Source: Antitrichia curtipendula
Taxonomy: Eukaryota; Streptophyta; Bryopsida; Hypnales; Leucodontaceae
Reading direction: 5' to 3'
Assembly: GCA_951230915.1 (NCBI GenBank)
Contig: OX579641.1
Location: forward strand, 2,046,001-2,110,000
Length of the DNA stretch: 64,000 nt
Shown here: in pieces, positions 12,403 to 24,694 of the stretch
How positions within the stretch are numbered: the stretch's first letter is position 1
How the letters are laid out: each line of letters begins with the position of its first letter
Translations under genes and position numbers: made by a program
The notes under the pieces: generated by a model
Database searches by the model: none
Told to the model about the DNA's origin: nothing
Seen by the model: only the letters and a program-made list of their open reading frames with translations

Positions 12403-14396
12403 TAAAGATTATTATTTATTTTTTTATAATACAAAAAATTCTGTTTGATGTTTGGATTGCCGACTTTGCATTGGGTCAATTTGTTCAAAAGAAAAATTGG
12501 TATTATACAGGCCTTGTAGAATGGCCCACCATTTGCCGTTACATGGCTTGTATGCCGAGTATACATTGCAAATGCATTATCTTGTCACTCACTCTAATTC
12601 TCATTTAGTTCACAATTAGTGTCCATGTTTGATACAAATTTAGTGCAAGGTGACCTATCTTGGTCTTAATTTAAATTTTTGTGGGCAAACTAATTGACAA
12701 TTAGTATTCACATTGACTACAAAGTAAAAAATTTATAGCACTTTTAAATCAATTAGTGTGATTAATACCAAATATTATTATTAGTGTAGTATTATAATAA
12801 GATAAGTGCATCAAATCTGTAAAAACTTTTTAAAACTGCCCTCTTGAAGATTCTTGCTTCAAATAGGCTTCTACTATTCATTTAGAAACATTTATTTTCA
12901 ATACTTTGAAAATTTGTCTAATGTTCAATAAATGCATGAAAAAGTCTTTAAAAAAATCTTTGAATTCCTACAAGAACCAAACAAAAATTAGAAAATTTAA
13001 TAATATAGTAACCATTCTCAATTGATGAATCAAATACATTTAGGTGTTGTTACCTTAGTGTTTGTAGTATTAGTTTTCCAAAGGTGTCCTATTTATAAAA
13101 TAATTAACTCTAAAAGGACACATTTCTATAACTAAAGTACATTGATTTTGCTCTATAAGTGAGGAGAAGAAATTAGTGTCACCTATATAAAAGATTTTGT
13201 AAAAAAATAACAAATTCCAACATGAATTATTTTCAAGGAGCATGACTTTCATAAATTAGTGCAACACATAATGATAGGACAAATTGGTGTAATCATCCCA
13301 AAAATATCACATTCAAAGATGAATAGGTGCACTTTTCTTTTCTAATGTTCCTTGAAAGTTATTCATTGGACGTTTTTAGTATTTAGTATTTTTATTGGAT
13401 TAAATAATTGTCAATTAGAGTATTATGGTATTGTACCAATTTATTAATAAATAATAATTTGCAAGTAACCAACATTTTTTTAGAGGCAAAAAATTGCCAA
13501 AATTCACCTATTGTTCACACACTTCAATTTTACTACATGAATTAAAGGGCTATAAATTGTATTTTTTTTCCTAATTGCATTATCCACTAATTGTATTGGG
13601 CCATTTGGCCTCATACCAAAAACTCATATTGTCAATGAGTTTTATAAGCACTAGGCTATGATCACCTATACTACTCTCATTGTTGCCTATATTACAAATT
13701 CACAATCCACCTTGATTTATAGTTTGGATGGATATTGAACTTTGAAACCCCAATTTATTGTGCCGCCTATTCAAAAGATAATCAATTCATGATGGGATGG
13801 AATATGGATCAAGACCAAGCTTGATTTTGTATCTATTTCAATTGATCTGTGTAATTTAGGGTTGCATTCAATGTATTATCTTGTTGCCTCTATCAACATT
13901 TTTTTTTTGAGATGTGGCCAAACTTCAATAATTCAAAAAATATAAAAGCCAAAATTTTAACTTGGAAATTTGTAATTCTCACCAACATCAATCTACTACA
14001 AATATGAATAAGTTGCCTTCATCAATACAGGCATCAATATCTTTGTATAGCCATAATTCACTAATGTTCATCCTGCTTAGCAAAATTATTGTCTCCAAGG
14101 GTGGATAGAAGTAGCCAACTCATTGAAAGTTCATCCCAAATTATCACCGCTGCTTAGAAAAAGCTAAATCACTAAAAAAAACACGCTGCAAGTAACACTA
14201 ATTTTGCACCCCAGTAATAGTACAAACCAGTACCGGTCCACGGTACTTATCCGGAGGGCCTGTTTCCATGCACCACTGCACCACTGAATCCACTTTTAGC
14301 GGCGGGCAGAAGCGGAGCAACAATTTGCCCTGGGGATTCGAATCGGGTATTGAATTGCCCGGAGCAGCGAGCCTGAAGGGGGGAAACAATTTTCAT

Positions 14397-14495
14397 TCGG
14401 GCACCTAATCGGGCACCGAAATTATCGACTCGGGCATGGGGTAGAACAGAAAAAAACCCACTTGGGGTCCCGAATCGGGCAGCGGAATTCGGGCA
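14397..14495. promoter_or_regulatory. Five-copy TCGGGCA cluster in OEP24 promoter
   Basis: TCGGGCA occurs at 14397, 14409, 14430, 14475 and 14489, with a near copy (TCGGGTA) at 14343. All are in the same orientation, 255-353 bases upstream of the OEP24 ATG in a GC-rich promoter/5' leader. Repetition of one heptamer in 99 bases suggests a binding-site cluster. The factor is unknown to me. Confidence 0.5.
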
Positions 14496-14749
14496 GCGCG
14501 CTTGGCCTAGAACCCAGAAGCATCGTCTCCGCGCTTCCGATTGCAAGTTTCTCTTCGCCGCCTGCTTTGCAATTTCGCTTTCCATTTGGCGACGGCCGCC
14601 AATTTTCTGGTGTCTTCAGCGACGGAATTTCATTCTCGGAATTCAATTCGAGCTGTTGTTGCGCATTTTTTCGGGTGTTTGGCGGTGTTTTGAGGAGGAA
14701 CATTTGTTGGGTTTTGTTGGAAGGAGGAGGCAGAGGTTGGTTTTGCAGC

Positions 14750-17570
14750 ATGACGAAGGCGCAGGTGAAAACGAAGTACGATGCGGCGTCGAATGCGGCC
14801 ACCGCGACCTTGTCGCTCCCCGTGGGCGACATGAAGCTCAAGGCCACTTGCTCGGACAGCACGTTCGTGCCCGGGGAAGCGGCCACTTGGCGCGGCGTTT
14901 CGTTTGGGGTGGAGAAGCCGGGCACTTTCATGATCGACTACGACATGCAATCAGAGGTGCCCTGATCACCTGCTTTCATTCTCACTTTCGTTTTTGTCAA
15001 TGCAGGTGACAATGGCGTGGATAGCTAATGGTACGCAATTGGGGTTATGGCTATGAATTTTCGACTCATTTGTAGGCGCGATTGGAAACAGCGGTCTGTG
15101 ATTGATTGAGGGTTTTCGATTCCTTTCTTGTTTTTTTTATTGTTAAAGTTGCGCATATGTGACAATTTCGCAACGTGCAATAGGTGCTCACAGAATCGGA
15201 TGTTCATTGCGCTGTGTCGGATATTAAATTTTACATTATGATCGATTGTACATATTCTTATCAGTGAGCAACCGGCAAGTTCGACCGTGAAGTCTCATGA
15301 TGTTCATTTTTGTGTTTTCCGAATAAACGCGGTCTTAATAGTCAAGCTTAATCAAATTCGTGAGCGCAATCAGTAATCCGAAACTGTTTATTTTCTGATC
15401 GGTGAAATACCTTCACAGGTGCAGTTGCTACCTGCAATATTGGGATAAAACTAAACATGTTGAAGATCACTGCGTGTATGTGTGTGTGTGTGTGTTCTAG
15501 AAGCAGGCACAGGGCTGAATCTCATATCTCCATTCTCCTCTAAGTATTTGCTGTCTAATTTGTAGTAAGGTAGGAGGTTATAAAACCAGCAGGGTTTTTT
15601 GATTTACCCAGGTCCCAGGGAGATCATCCTAGGGTTTAAATGCATGGCCATTGTCACTTTCTTTCTTTCAACAGAAGGTAAGATATACAATGGGCATTCG
15701 TTTATGCCCTGGGATGTTCACCATTGTCATATTTGTTCATTTTAGAATCCCTGTTTGGTTCCACAAACTCCTACCTTATAGAGGACCAATCAACAGGAGC
15801 AACAGAAGAAACCGAGGGTTTCTTCCCTCTAGACCCGTCTTGAAGGTGCTCTTCAAAGACTCTCCGAAATCAGAATCCCTAGAGAGTAAAGCGATTAGGG
15901 ATTCTGGTGAGGCCGGAATTATCCTTACAAATAACGCTTGGATACCTTAGGTTTGAGTTCTTTGGACTGAGTTTATGCTTACTAGTTTTGTGTATTCGTT
16001 TATTGTTTGTCAACATCCTGCGTTTTTGAGCTGTAACCTCTCAGATGTAATTCAAAAATGTTGGAAAAATGTCCTAATTGACTCTGAGCAAGAGAATGAG
16101 AACGTTCTCAAACGTTGCTCTTCATAACTTTTGCTTGAATGGGCTCTAGGCCTTGCAGGCTGTCTGGCCTTTGATCTAGTAAAAAGTTACGTGGCAATGT
16201 GATCCCCTGTGGGTTGATATCATCGACCTTTGGTTTATATAATTGTTCTGGGACTTTGATAGAACTTTGTTGCCTATGCGATGCTAGATCTACATGGCGA
16301 ATCCTCTCTATTACTGTCCCGAATCAGTCATAGGGTTGGCGCGCATGTTTCTATTCTACTCTTAAGTTAGCTATTTGCAGTGTTTTGTGTTTCCTGGGAA
16401 GTTTATAGTGGGACTTTGAAGTTCATTTTTATCTCCAGAATGAATTAAACTGTTTTCATTTCTAAAGTTACAGGGACAGACCCTCTTGTCGCGTAGGTGC
16501 TTGTTTTACCTGGGATTTTTTAGTGGCACTTTGAGGAGCAGACTCCCAGGTGTCAGTTTATAGTTCAATGTTATCTCCACAATTAATTAAAATGTTTTCA
16601 TTTGTAAATATGCAGCTTGTAGCGTAGCTAGCTGCTTGCTTTTCTTGGGAATTTATCGTGGGACTTCTTTTGAAGTGCAGGCTCCCAGGTTTCAGTTTAT
16701 GGTAGGGGCAAGTGTTGCGAAGAAGCCCTTGAGGCTGACCTACATCCATGCTCAGAAGCGCAACGCCACCATTGTGGAAGTGAACTTGGCAGTGGATCCA
16801 CGGAACAAGGTGGTCGGGAAGTACAGCTTCAACACACAGAGAGGCTCATTGAAGTACACGTACCTACATGGCAGTGGGGCGACCTTGGAGCCTTCGTATG
16901 ACTTCCACACGGAGTCATGGCACTTTGCTGCTTCGCGTAAGGTTGGCATACACGACAGCGCTCGTGTTTGTTATGATGCTCATGCCAGCACTCTTGGTAT
17001 GGAGTGGACACGAGACTCCAAGGAGTTTGGCCAATTTAAGGTATCTCTCTTTCCTCTGCATAGTAGTTTGTATCTTGGGGATCTGATTCGGAACATCACC
17101 ACTGGTTTAGTTGTACATTAACCCTTCTCGAAGGCGATCGTTTGGGCGTCATTTTTTGGTCTTTTAGCAGTTTTGAGTTGGTGATATGAGGACTGATTTT
17201 GGTTCCATCATATTTATTTCTTGACCAACACATGCATTGTCCGTCACTGAATGTGGTGATGTAAACTTTGACCCCATCTGAATTCTAGCATGTTCACAAT
17301 GTGACCAAGTGAATTGGTCATTTTCAAACTGCGGTCCTTTGGGGTTTACATATTGGTTTACATATTGGTAATTGACATGGTCTTGAAACGATGCAAAAGG
17401 AAGGAAGAAGGCTCTTTGGACATAATTTATTTTCACATGACCTGCCTTTTAGCGTCGAAGTATTCCATTTATTGCTTTGTTGAATGTTGCAGGTTACAGC
17501 TACAGTTCCGACTGATACCTCGAAGACACCAAAGCTCGTAGCTGAGAAGACATGGAGTGTCGATTTCTGA
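14750..17570 (+). CDS. OEP24: Outer envelope pore protein 24, chloroplastic
   Basis: Three exons, 14750-14956, 16681-17040 and 17493-17570, give 645 bases (214 aa plus stop). The OEP24 family is typically about 213 aa. All splice junctions are GT/AG at phase 0. The protein aligns along the whole family: YDAASNAATATLSLPVGDMK near the N-terminus, EKPGTFMIDYDM, then RFQFMV, AKKPLRLTYIH, NKVVGKYSFNT, LKYTYLHG, EPSYDFHTESW, MEWTRDSK, and a C-terminus PKLVAEKTWSVDF. Alternating polar and hydrophobic stretches agree with a beta-barrel pore. In the known family this is a non-selective channel for metabolites such as sugar phosphates and dicarboxylates in the plastid outer envelope. There is no transit peptide, as expected for outer-envelope barrels. 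Intron 1 (14957-16680) contains a tandem repeat that copies the start of exon 2. Confidence 0.93.
16384..16700 (+). repeat. Intronic tandem repeat overlapping the start of OEP24 exon 2
   Basis: Three diverged units start near 16384, 16498 and 16629. Each has 'cctggga(a)...tta(t)agtggcactttga'-type sequence, and the first two also share 'atctcca(c/g)aa...aatt(a)aa...tgttttcattt'. The third unit runs into exon 2. The second carries at 16543-16562 a close copy of the exon-2 start (ACTCCCAGGTGTCAGTTTAT), preceded by a cAG like the true acceptor. Confidence 0.65.
17213..17330 (+). repeat. Dispersed intronic repeat (copy 1, OEP24 intron 2)
   Basis: This matches 62896-63020 in homogentisate dioxygenase intron 3. 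Shared blocks in the same order are 'gaccaacacatgcattgt', 'catcactga', 'ggtgatg', 'ctgaatt', 'ttcacaatgtgac' and 'ttggtcatttt'. Both copies point the same way relative to their genes and lie in the intron ahead of a 3' splice site. Confidence 0.6.
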
Positions 17571-18262
17571 GATTGAGAGCTGCTGGTGGTACGAGAGTTT
17601 GCTTTCAACGCGTGAGTGGCAGAAATTGCTGTCAGTGCGTAGCCATCTTTGTTTTCTGTTTTTTTAAATTCCATTCATTGTCCCTGTCTGTGAGTTGGCT
17701 GTCTTCCTTATTCATTGAGCTACTGTAGTTTTCCATGGTCTTCACCATCCTTTGACTAGCTACTGTAGTGTACAATAGGCTTTGAATGTGGTGGTGTTGA
17801 GGATTTGCAACTCGATAAGGGAACCACAATCGGGCATTGATACTTTTTTTCATAAGCAAATAGTTCATATCTGGTAATTTCAGAGATCATTACTTAATGT
17901 TGCACAACATTCTTTAGCTATAGCCATCATACTTTGAATGGAAACCAGCCTGAATGAATGAGTTGATATATTTGTGATAAAGAGATCACCAGAAAGAATC
18001 GGAATTGGCCCAACTTTCAGGCTATTGAATGTTATGTCAGGAGGTTTCTTATGTTCCGATTCTTTTGCTGGGTGCTTTCTGCTCAAGTTGGGCTATCTTT
18101 TATACTAAATGCAAATTGTGTTACAATTTCATATGTCATGCTCTCATTTGCACAATTTCATTCATTCATTCTTGCTAAACCCTAATGACATCCAATGAAA
18201 CTTGGTAACTCAATGAAACCTCTTTGGTGTTGTTGCATTGCAACAATAACAGCACAATTCAA

Positions 18263-18496
18263 GGCCAGGGCGAACTGACCACTCTATTGCCCCGTTTTAC
18301 CCCCGAAAACACTGTGGGATTTTTTATTTGCAATCAGATGATAAAATTTGTAAATTCTGAATTCAGATTTGGAATCAGCGGCCCCAAATTAGCTAGGGGA
18401 GGTGTAGAAATACAAAAAATCACGGCAAAAAATAGGGGGCTTTTTTTCTTCAATTACCCCTGGCTGGGGCAATAGAGGGGTCAGTTTGCCCTGGCC
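18263..18496. mobile_element. Mutator-like MITE with 9-bp target duplication
   Basis: A 234-bp element bounded by inverted repeats of about 31 bp (18263-18293 against 18466-18496, about 2 mismatches, starting GGCCAGGGC[G/A]AACTGACC). Perfect 9-bp direct repeats ACAATTCAA flank it at 18254-18262 and 18497-18505. A 9-bp duplication is the hallmark of Mutator-like elements. Related copies lie at 40251-40512 and 45689-45905. From 18506 to 19700 the DNA is AT-rich with no gene seen. Confidence 0.85.
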
Positions 18497-19739
18497 ACAA
18501 TTCAACAACCAATTCAATTGTGATGGGAGCAAAATTTTGCATCACCACCCAATGACAGCACATTGTATGGTCAAGGGTTGCAAATAGTTTTTAATTAGAT
18601 TTCAATTTCATTGTCTTTAAAGTGCAATATAATTTGTAGGAAGAAATATTTTTGCATTTTGTTTTCGGAAGGTGAATTTTAACATGACATTTAATAATTA
18701 TAAGGATTTAAATTTTGTTTATGTGGTGATTATCAAGTTTTCTCTATATAAGTCTTGCACTCTAAATCTTATTACTCCATTTGTAATCATCTTATTTGTG
18801 AGTGAATTTTGTTTTATAGAGATTAAATATTTTGAAAAAAGGATGAAGAAAATTCACAAAATAAGATTTAAGAAGTTGATTGTTTTTAGAATAGAAGTAA
18901 GTTATAGTCTAAAGAAAATCTCTTATCATTTCATGTTTTGAAATGTTGTTATAGATTTTTAACTTCAAACTTCAATAAAAATGTTCATTTTTAGAAAATT
19001 AAAAAAAAATCTTTGAGCAGAAGATAGAACTTTAAGAGAACTTTGAAAACTTCATTTTTGTTAGTTTTCTTAGAAGATAAAAAAAGCAATTGTAATATCA
19101 AAATCAAATTTTAAAGAAAGAAACTCAAATATTCATTTCGAATGTCAAAATCAAATTTTAAGGAAGAAAAATTCAAAGTGCTAAAATACAATTTAAAGAT
19201 ATATTGTCTTTTGATAAAGTTGCACACAAAAAATTCAATGAAAATCAATCATTTTTTAATATAGGAAAATATTGTTTAACAATTCAATAGACATTTTTTT
19301 GTTTTGGGCATGTACTAATTTGGTTGTGCATGTTACATGATTTGCAAGTGGTCAATTTACAACATCTAGAGGGAAGATGAATTAAAAGATGCATATATTT
19401 TGAGTGGATCATTTATTTTTTTAATTTAATTTACATACAATTTATTTTTCGTTACTGACTCTATTTTGTATCTAAGAATGATCAAAGAATGCACCTCATC
19501 ATTTAGAAAATCTCATAATTTTGGGCTGACTACCTCGGTGATAGGCCTCGTTCTTCCGAGGTGAAGGGGTCAGCGAGATTCCTCAAGAGTGGAAGAATGT
19601 TGCATGCGCTTGAACGAATTGCAACTCTAATTCTATCCCCGGAAATCTTTGAAGTTTGCGATCAATCGTGAGCTCCACTTGCTGCAACAATAACATCAAC
19701 AGCAATTTTTTCAATCAAGTGGAGTTTAATTTAAGCGGA

Positions 19740-19748
19740 TTAGGGTTT
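19740..19748 (+). promoter_or_regulatory. Telo-box ahead of DUF220/START-like gene
   Basis: TTAGGGTTT lies 201 bases upstream of the chosen ATG (19949), in the likely promoter or 5' leader of the gene. Confidence 0.4.
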
Positions 19749-19948
19749 TCGTTTCCTGCTTTGCTCTGCCTCCGGAGCTTTTGGGATCGCGCTTTGCAGA
19801 TCTGCCGCACAGTTGTCCTCTTTGCGGTGCTCGAAGGCTTTGCACATCATTTTATCTTAAAAGATTTGGAGCCTATTTCCAGTGCGGGAGGAGGAAACGT
19901 GATGAGACGAAGACGACGACGAGAGTAAGAGATTCACACGAGGACGCA

Positions 19949-21799
19949 ATGGACCGCGGTGGCGATGGCGAAGCGGTGCAGGTGTTGGATGGAGTGGACG
20001 GAGGCGGGAAGACGGAGCTGGAAGACGAAGCGTGGCAGCCGACGGCGGAGTTCGTGCACGAGCCGCCCGTGTTGGAAGTGACGCAGCCGAACGGCAGCTT
20101 CTGTCAAATCGACGCCCGCTTCTCTGTAGCATTGGATCCCGAAGGCGTATACAACATCATCACGGATCCAAACAATCGCCGTGTGTTCAAAAATATCAAG
20201 GTGAGGTGTTTGGTCACAATTTTCACTTAAATTTGGAATTGGTCTGGTCTAACTATTTTTCGATTGGCTTAAACTATGTTTTCTTGGATTCTGTTCTTAA
20301 AGATTCTGTTCTTCAGCTGTAAGTTTCACGTACAGAGATTGACAAACGTTATAGAAACGTTCAAATTGTTGCGGAATTTCGCACAGGAGAATTTTACATT
20401 CTGTTTTTCCGTAGCGAAGATTTGGATTAATTGCAAGATTAGAGTGCTATGGTGAGAATTTGTATATTCTGTTTTCCGTAGTGAGGATTTGAGGATGAAT
20501 TGCAAGATTAGACTGCCTTGGTGAGGAGATGGTGATCGGGTATGTTGTGTGGTTGTGGCAGGAGGTCGTTTTTCGGAAAGTGTTGGAGGATGATGGCAAC
20601 CGGCAGCTGGTGGAGGTGGAGCAGCTCGGTCGGTGGCGCTTTCTCATGCTTTCGGGAACATTCTCGTCACGAGTGATTGTGGAGCAGAACCACAAAGAGA
20701 AATCGGTGCGTACCTGTGCGATCATCTCATGAACCTCAATTGCTGTGTGAATGTCATTCTTGCTTCCTTCCTGATCTGGATCGGGAAGGTATATTTTAAC
20801 GTTCTTGATAAATTTCTTGAGTGATAAACTTACAGCTCTTTATTGTGACCTTCTCTTCTAGAATCTCCTGCACACTTGCTACATTTCCGTTGACTATAGC
20901 ACACTCGTTATTCATTCAAACTATGTCGTGAAGATAAAAGTTGCACGTCACGTTGAGTTTAGTGCCATATTACCTCTTCAGAACAGTGCCTACTATGAGT
21001 CATTTAGAGCAAGTCATTTTAAACTGAAGGATTGACATACTCTCGTGAAGACAATGGTTCGTTGGCTCTCTTGTACAATTTGAGCTCAATTTTGCAACGC
21101 AAGTTTTCATGGATTCTTTTTCATGTGCCTGGAACTCCTTTTCATGCCAATTCAAAATAGTGCCCGGGAAACTTATGAGAAAAATTTGTTGCTTTCCTAC
21201 GTTATCCGTAGCCAACCAGTCACTCATTGACTTAATCGATTATCCCATCGATTTCTACCTGTAAATAGAGTATTTTTGTCAAAGGTGAAAGTTGTTTTTT
21301 TAGAGCCTGAATTTCGAATCAATGATTTGGGCATTTCATTTGGATGCTCATTTAGTAGTAGTCAGATCTTCCTGAACATAGAGTCAGAGAGGTCAGAACA
21401 AGTTGTCAAGGTTACCTGTTCATGCCAATTCAGAGAGTGCTCAAGAAGATTTTTCTTAAATGCTGTGCGTTTTTTACTAAAATTTTTCCCTTGAGACATA
21501 TTTTTCGTGGTGTTCATTTGCAGTTGCTGTTTGATCTTTCGCAACAAGGGATGATGAAGAAATTTTCAGGCTCCTGGAAAATAGAGCCCATGCTGACCAG
21601 CGAGATGTCAATTGGGTCGCTGGAGAACAACGCACCGGTTGGATCATGGGTCAATTTTCAACAAGTTCTGGAGCCGGCCATTATTCCTCCCTGGCCGCTC
21701 AATGGCTACGTCCGTGGCGTCACGGAACGGATAATTCGGGAAATGCTTGCCGATCTGCAGTGTGAATGCTTGCGCTTGGCGCAAGCAAACACTTCTTAG
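19949..21799 (+). CDS. DUF220/START-like (polyketide cyclase/lipid-transport fold) protein
   Basis: Three exons, 19949-20200, 20562-20705 and 21524-21799, give 672 bases (223 aa plus stop), all at phase 0 with GT/AG junctions. Family landmarks as I recall them from plant DUF220/START-like proteins are present: an N-terminal strand (FCQIDARFSVALDPEGVYNI) then TDPNNRRVFKNIK, VEVEQLGRWRFL, SGTFSSRVIVEQN, MKKFSGSWKIEP, and a C-terminal helix after LEPAIIPPWPLNGYVRGVTE. The SRPBCC fold makes a hydrophobic ligand pocket. No catalytic activity is established for this plant group, so binding of a lipid-like ligand is an inference. An in-frame upstream ATG at 19781 would add 56 residues (Cys- and Arg-rich) that show no match to the family. 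I prefer 19949, which leaves an acidic start MDRGGDGEAV. Confidence 0.82.
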
Positions 21800-22129
21800 C
21801 TTAGATAAAAACTTTATACGACCGACGCCCGGTGTAAAATGCCATAGATTGTCCCATAGGTAACTCGATTGGGTCTTCTTTGCAGGAAAATAATGATGCA
21901 ATTCCTTCGCTATGTTTCCAAATTTTCATATTGAATCGTGTAGAACAGCAACATCCCTGAGGACCTTGCTACAGTGACTGTAAGAGACGTGCTGAATAGT
22001 TTCAGTTGACACATGAATGACCTATTTATGAGTTGTTCTGCGTCCTTTTTATGAGATAGTTTGATGAATATCAGAGACCCTGCCTAATTCCGGGGGGCTT
22101 CGAACTTCATTTACCTGGTGTGTGTGGTG

Positions 22130-22359
22130 TTAACCCCTTCGCTCCTGAATCCTTTCTTGAATTTTTGAATAATTTTGCTTATATCTTTATAAATGTATGT
22201 ATTATTTCCCTGATTTTCATCAAATTCATTATATAGAAAGTTTGATTTTAAAAGTAAAGCATTGGCTTGGATGAATGAGATGTTATGTGGTCAAGAAAAG
22301 CCCCTACAACCTCTCTATTCATTGTTCAGATTTTGAATGTCAAAGTGTCATGGGGTTAA
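22130..22359. mobile_element. Short TTAA-bounded element
   Basis: Left TTAACCCCTTCGCTCC (TTAA 22130-22133), right CATGGGGTTAA (TTAA 22356-22359), 230 bp. The ends fit the TTAACCCC family but the short interior differs from types A-C. Confidence 0.55.
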
Positions 22360-22452
22360 AGGAAGGGGATACCATTTATATTACTTAAGCATTTTAACAT
22401 ATGGATTGATTTTTGGGATATTAGTATTAAGATGTTGATTGATCTTTGGATG

Positions 22453-22672
22453 TGTTGAGAATAGGAAACAAAACAAAACTACAAAAGGTCATAAAACCAA
22501 AGTAAGCAAGCAAAAAGAAGTAAATATATTCCAAGTATGTTTGAAACTATAGACCAAAGAGAGATAATATATAAATAGTTTTCCTTCTCTACTAGTGGTC
22601 CTAGGAATCCTAATCTAATCCCTAGTTGTCTTTATGACTAGAGTGAACTAGAATAAAGAGTGTATCTTAACA
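22453..22672 (-). repeat. Copia 3' LTR (220 bp)
   Basis: Begins TGTTGAGAATAGG and ends ATCTTAACA on the plus strand (TG...CA borders). It aligns without gaps to the other LTR once the 934 net inserted bases there are removed. It serves as an empty-site control for that insertion. Confidence 0.9.
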
Positions 22673-22920
22673 CTCTTCCTTGCTCAACATAACATTTTCG
22701 TAATCTTGTAAGATATACGGTTGTTGTTTCATTAAAACCTTCTCCAGGAAAATCTTCATTATGATCAAGGACAAAACCACAAATGAAAGAAAATAGTAAA
22801 ACACCTTTATCAATCCATTCTCGTGATAAAACTCAATAGAAAAAATTCATAGAAGGATAATAAAGGTTCCTACAATTGTCATAATAGAATCTATTGAATA
22901 TCTTGTTCTAAAATATTGAA

Positions 22921-23700
22921 TCACCGCATTCTAGTGCCATGAATAAATTGACAATGACTACATAATAAAAGGGCCTTTATGAAGAGATCCACAAGGTTAT
23001 CTATTGATGTAACTTTCTTGATTTCAAGTGCTTGCTCTGTAATTAAGTCATGGGTATAATTGAAATATTTGGGATCAACATGTTTAGTTTGATCACCCTT
23101 GACAAAACCCACTTGCATTTGTGCCACACAAACACTATTGTCTTCATATAAAATAGTTAAAGAATCATCATACGATAATCTACAGTTTGTACAAATAAAT
23201 TTATGAATTGATCTCAACCAAATGCATTCTCGAGATGCTTTATGTAAAGCAATAATTTCTACATGATGTTATTATTGTTTGCTTTATTGATTTTCAAGAT
23301 ATTTTGCAGCTCCATGTTATAAGAAAACATTGTCTATTTGAAACTTGATTGTTGTAGGGTCAAATTTGTAGCCAACATCAACATATCCAACCAATATAAG
23401 ATCTATTGATTGAAAATAATGTAATCCCGAATCTACAGTTCCCTTTGAATAACAAAGAACATGTTTAATGACATTCCAATGTTGTAGTATGGGACAAGCA
23501 CTATGCCTTGCAAAGACACTAATTGCAAATGCAATATTAGACCATGTAGATGTAGACAAATATAAAAGTGCTTCGACAGCAACAAGGTATGGATATTGTT
23601 CATCCAATGATTCATTTTCTTCCTCACAAGGGCGATAAGGATCATCACCTTTATTATTACAATCAACCATAGGTGTAGATAGTGAATAGAAATTTGTCAT
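22921..23700 (-). pseudogene. Copia RT C-terminus and RNase H remnant
   Basis: The conceptual minus-strand peptides at 23317-23700 (STPMVD, then YPYLVAVEALLYLSTSTWSN and IAFAISVFAR) and 22921-23217 (ILYEDNSVCVAQ, KHVDPKYF) match the copia pol C-terminus and the RNase H region. Frames shift between the segments. Confidence 0.85.
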
Positions 23701-23718
23701 ACTGAATCTTTTTAAGAT

Positions 23719-24694
23719 TCAATTGATATAAGCCATTTGTAAAAGAAAAATGCTACCATCTTTCAAGTGAATAATTTGTAGGCCAATGTAAAAGGTAGTT
23801 TTTCTAAGCAATTTCATCTCAAACTCACAAACAAGGAATTGAGTGGCTGCAGTATATGTAGATTTAGCGCCCACAAGATTTAAGTCATCAACATATAATG
23901 CAATGATCACAAATCCATATTTATCTCATTTAATAAAGAGACATGGAAGCAATGGATCATTTATAAAGTGATGCTTGATGAGATAGTCTCGTAGTTGTTA
24001 ATATCACATGTGTCCATATTGCTTTAGACTATATAATGCTTGTTGTAATTTAACACCACAATGTTTGTTCGGAATGAAAACAACTTGACTAGTAGTCTCA
24101 AGACCAGGTGGGATTTTCATATAAATATTAACATGAAAAAGTACATATAGATAAACAGTGACTACATCTATAAGATGCATCTCAAGGATGGTGTGCTCTG
24201 CCATTCCAATAAGATATCGGAAAGTAATAGAATCCATAACTATTGAATATGTAGAATCATAAACAGTACCAAACTTTTGTATAAAACCTTGAGCAACCAA
24301 ATGAACTTTGTGACAGATAATCTGAATTGTTTCATTGTGTTTGCGTAAAAATACCAGCTTGTATCCAAGAGGTTGAAAAAAAAAGATTATTCAGAATCGG
24401 TCTAAAAACTTATCTCTTACGCAAAGAAGCATACTTCTCTTTGATAGCAACTCTCCACTTTAACCAATCAAAGTGACACATTGCTTGTTCAATAGTATTT
24501 GATTTGAGATCATTTTTCTCATAAAAAAGATTTTTTACAATCATACAAATAAATAATTTATCAATTTCAATTGTTGCTTTGTCCCACATATCACCTACAC
24601 TGTAATACATCATAGATATCTCTGTATTCAACTTAGACTTTTCTTGTTCATGAACACAAATTTCTCCCTTAGGAGTTGCAATGATATTAGGCAT
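23719..24694 (-). pseudogene. Copia reverse transcriptase remnant
   Basis: The minus-strand segments 24410-24694 (HFDWLKWRVAIKEKYASL, the start of the RVT_2 region), 24004-24300 (VAQGFIQKFG, MHLIDVVTVYLY, KLQQALYSLKQ) and 23719-23910 (IIALYVDDLNLVGA) follow the copia reverse transcriptase in order. The YVDD catalytic motif is kept. The segments are separated by frameshifts and stops. Confidence 0.9.

Noticed and set aside
14422..15009. Long ORFs on both strands around the first OEP24 exon
   Set aside because: GC-rich overlap frames. Only the frame giving the OEP24 N-terminus from 14750 continues by splicing into family sequence.
15475..15495. (TG)n run in OEP24 intron 1
   Set aside because: Ordinary short microsatellite.
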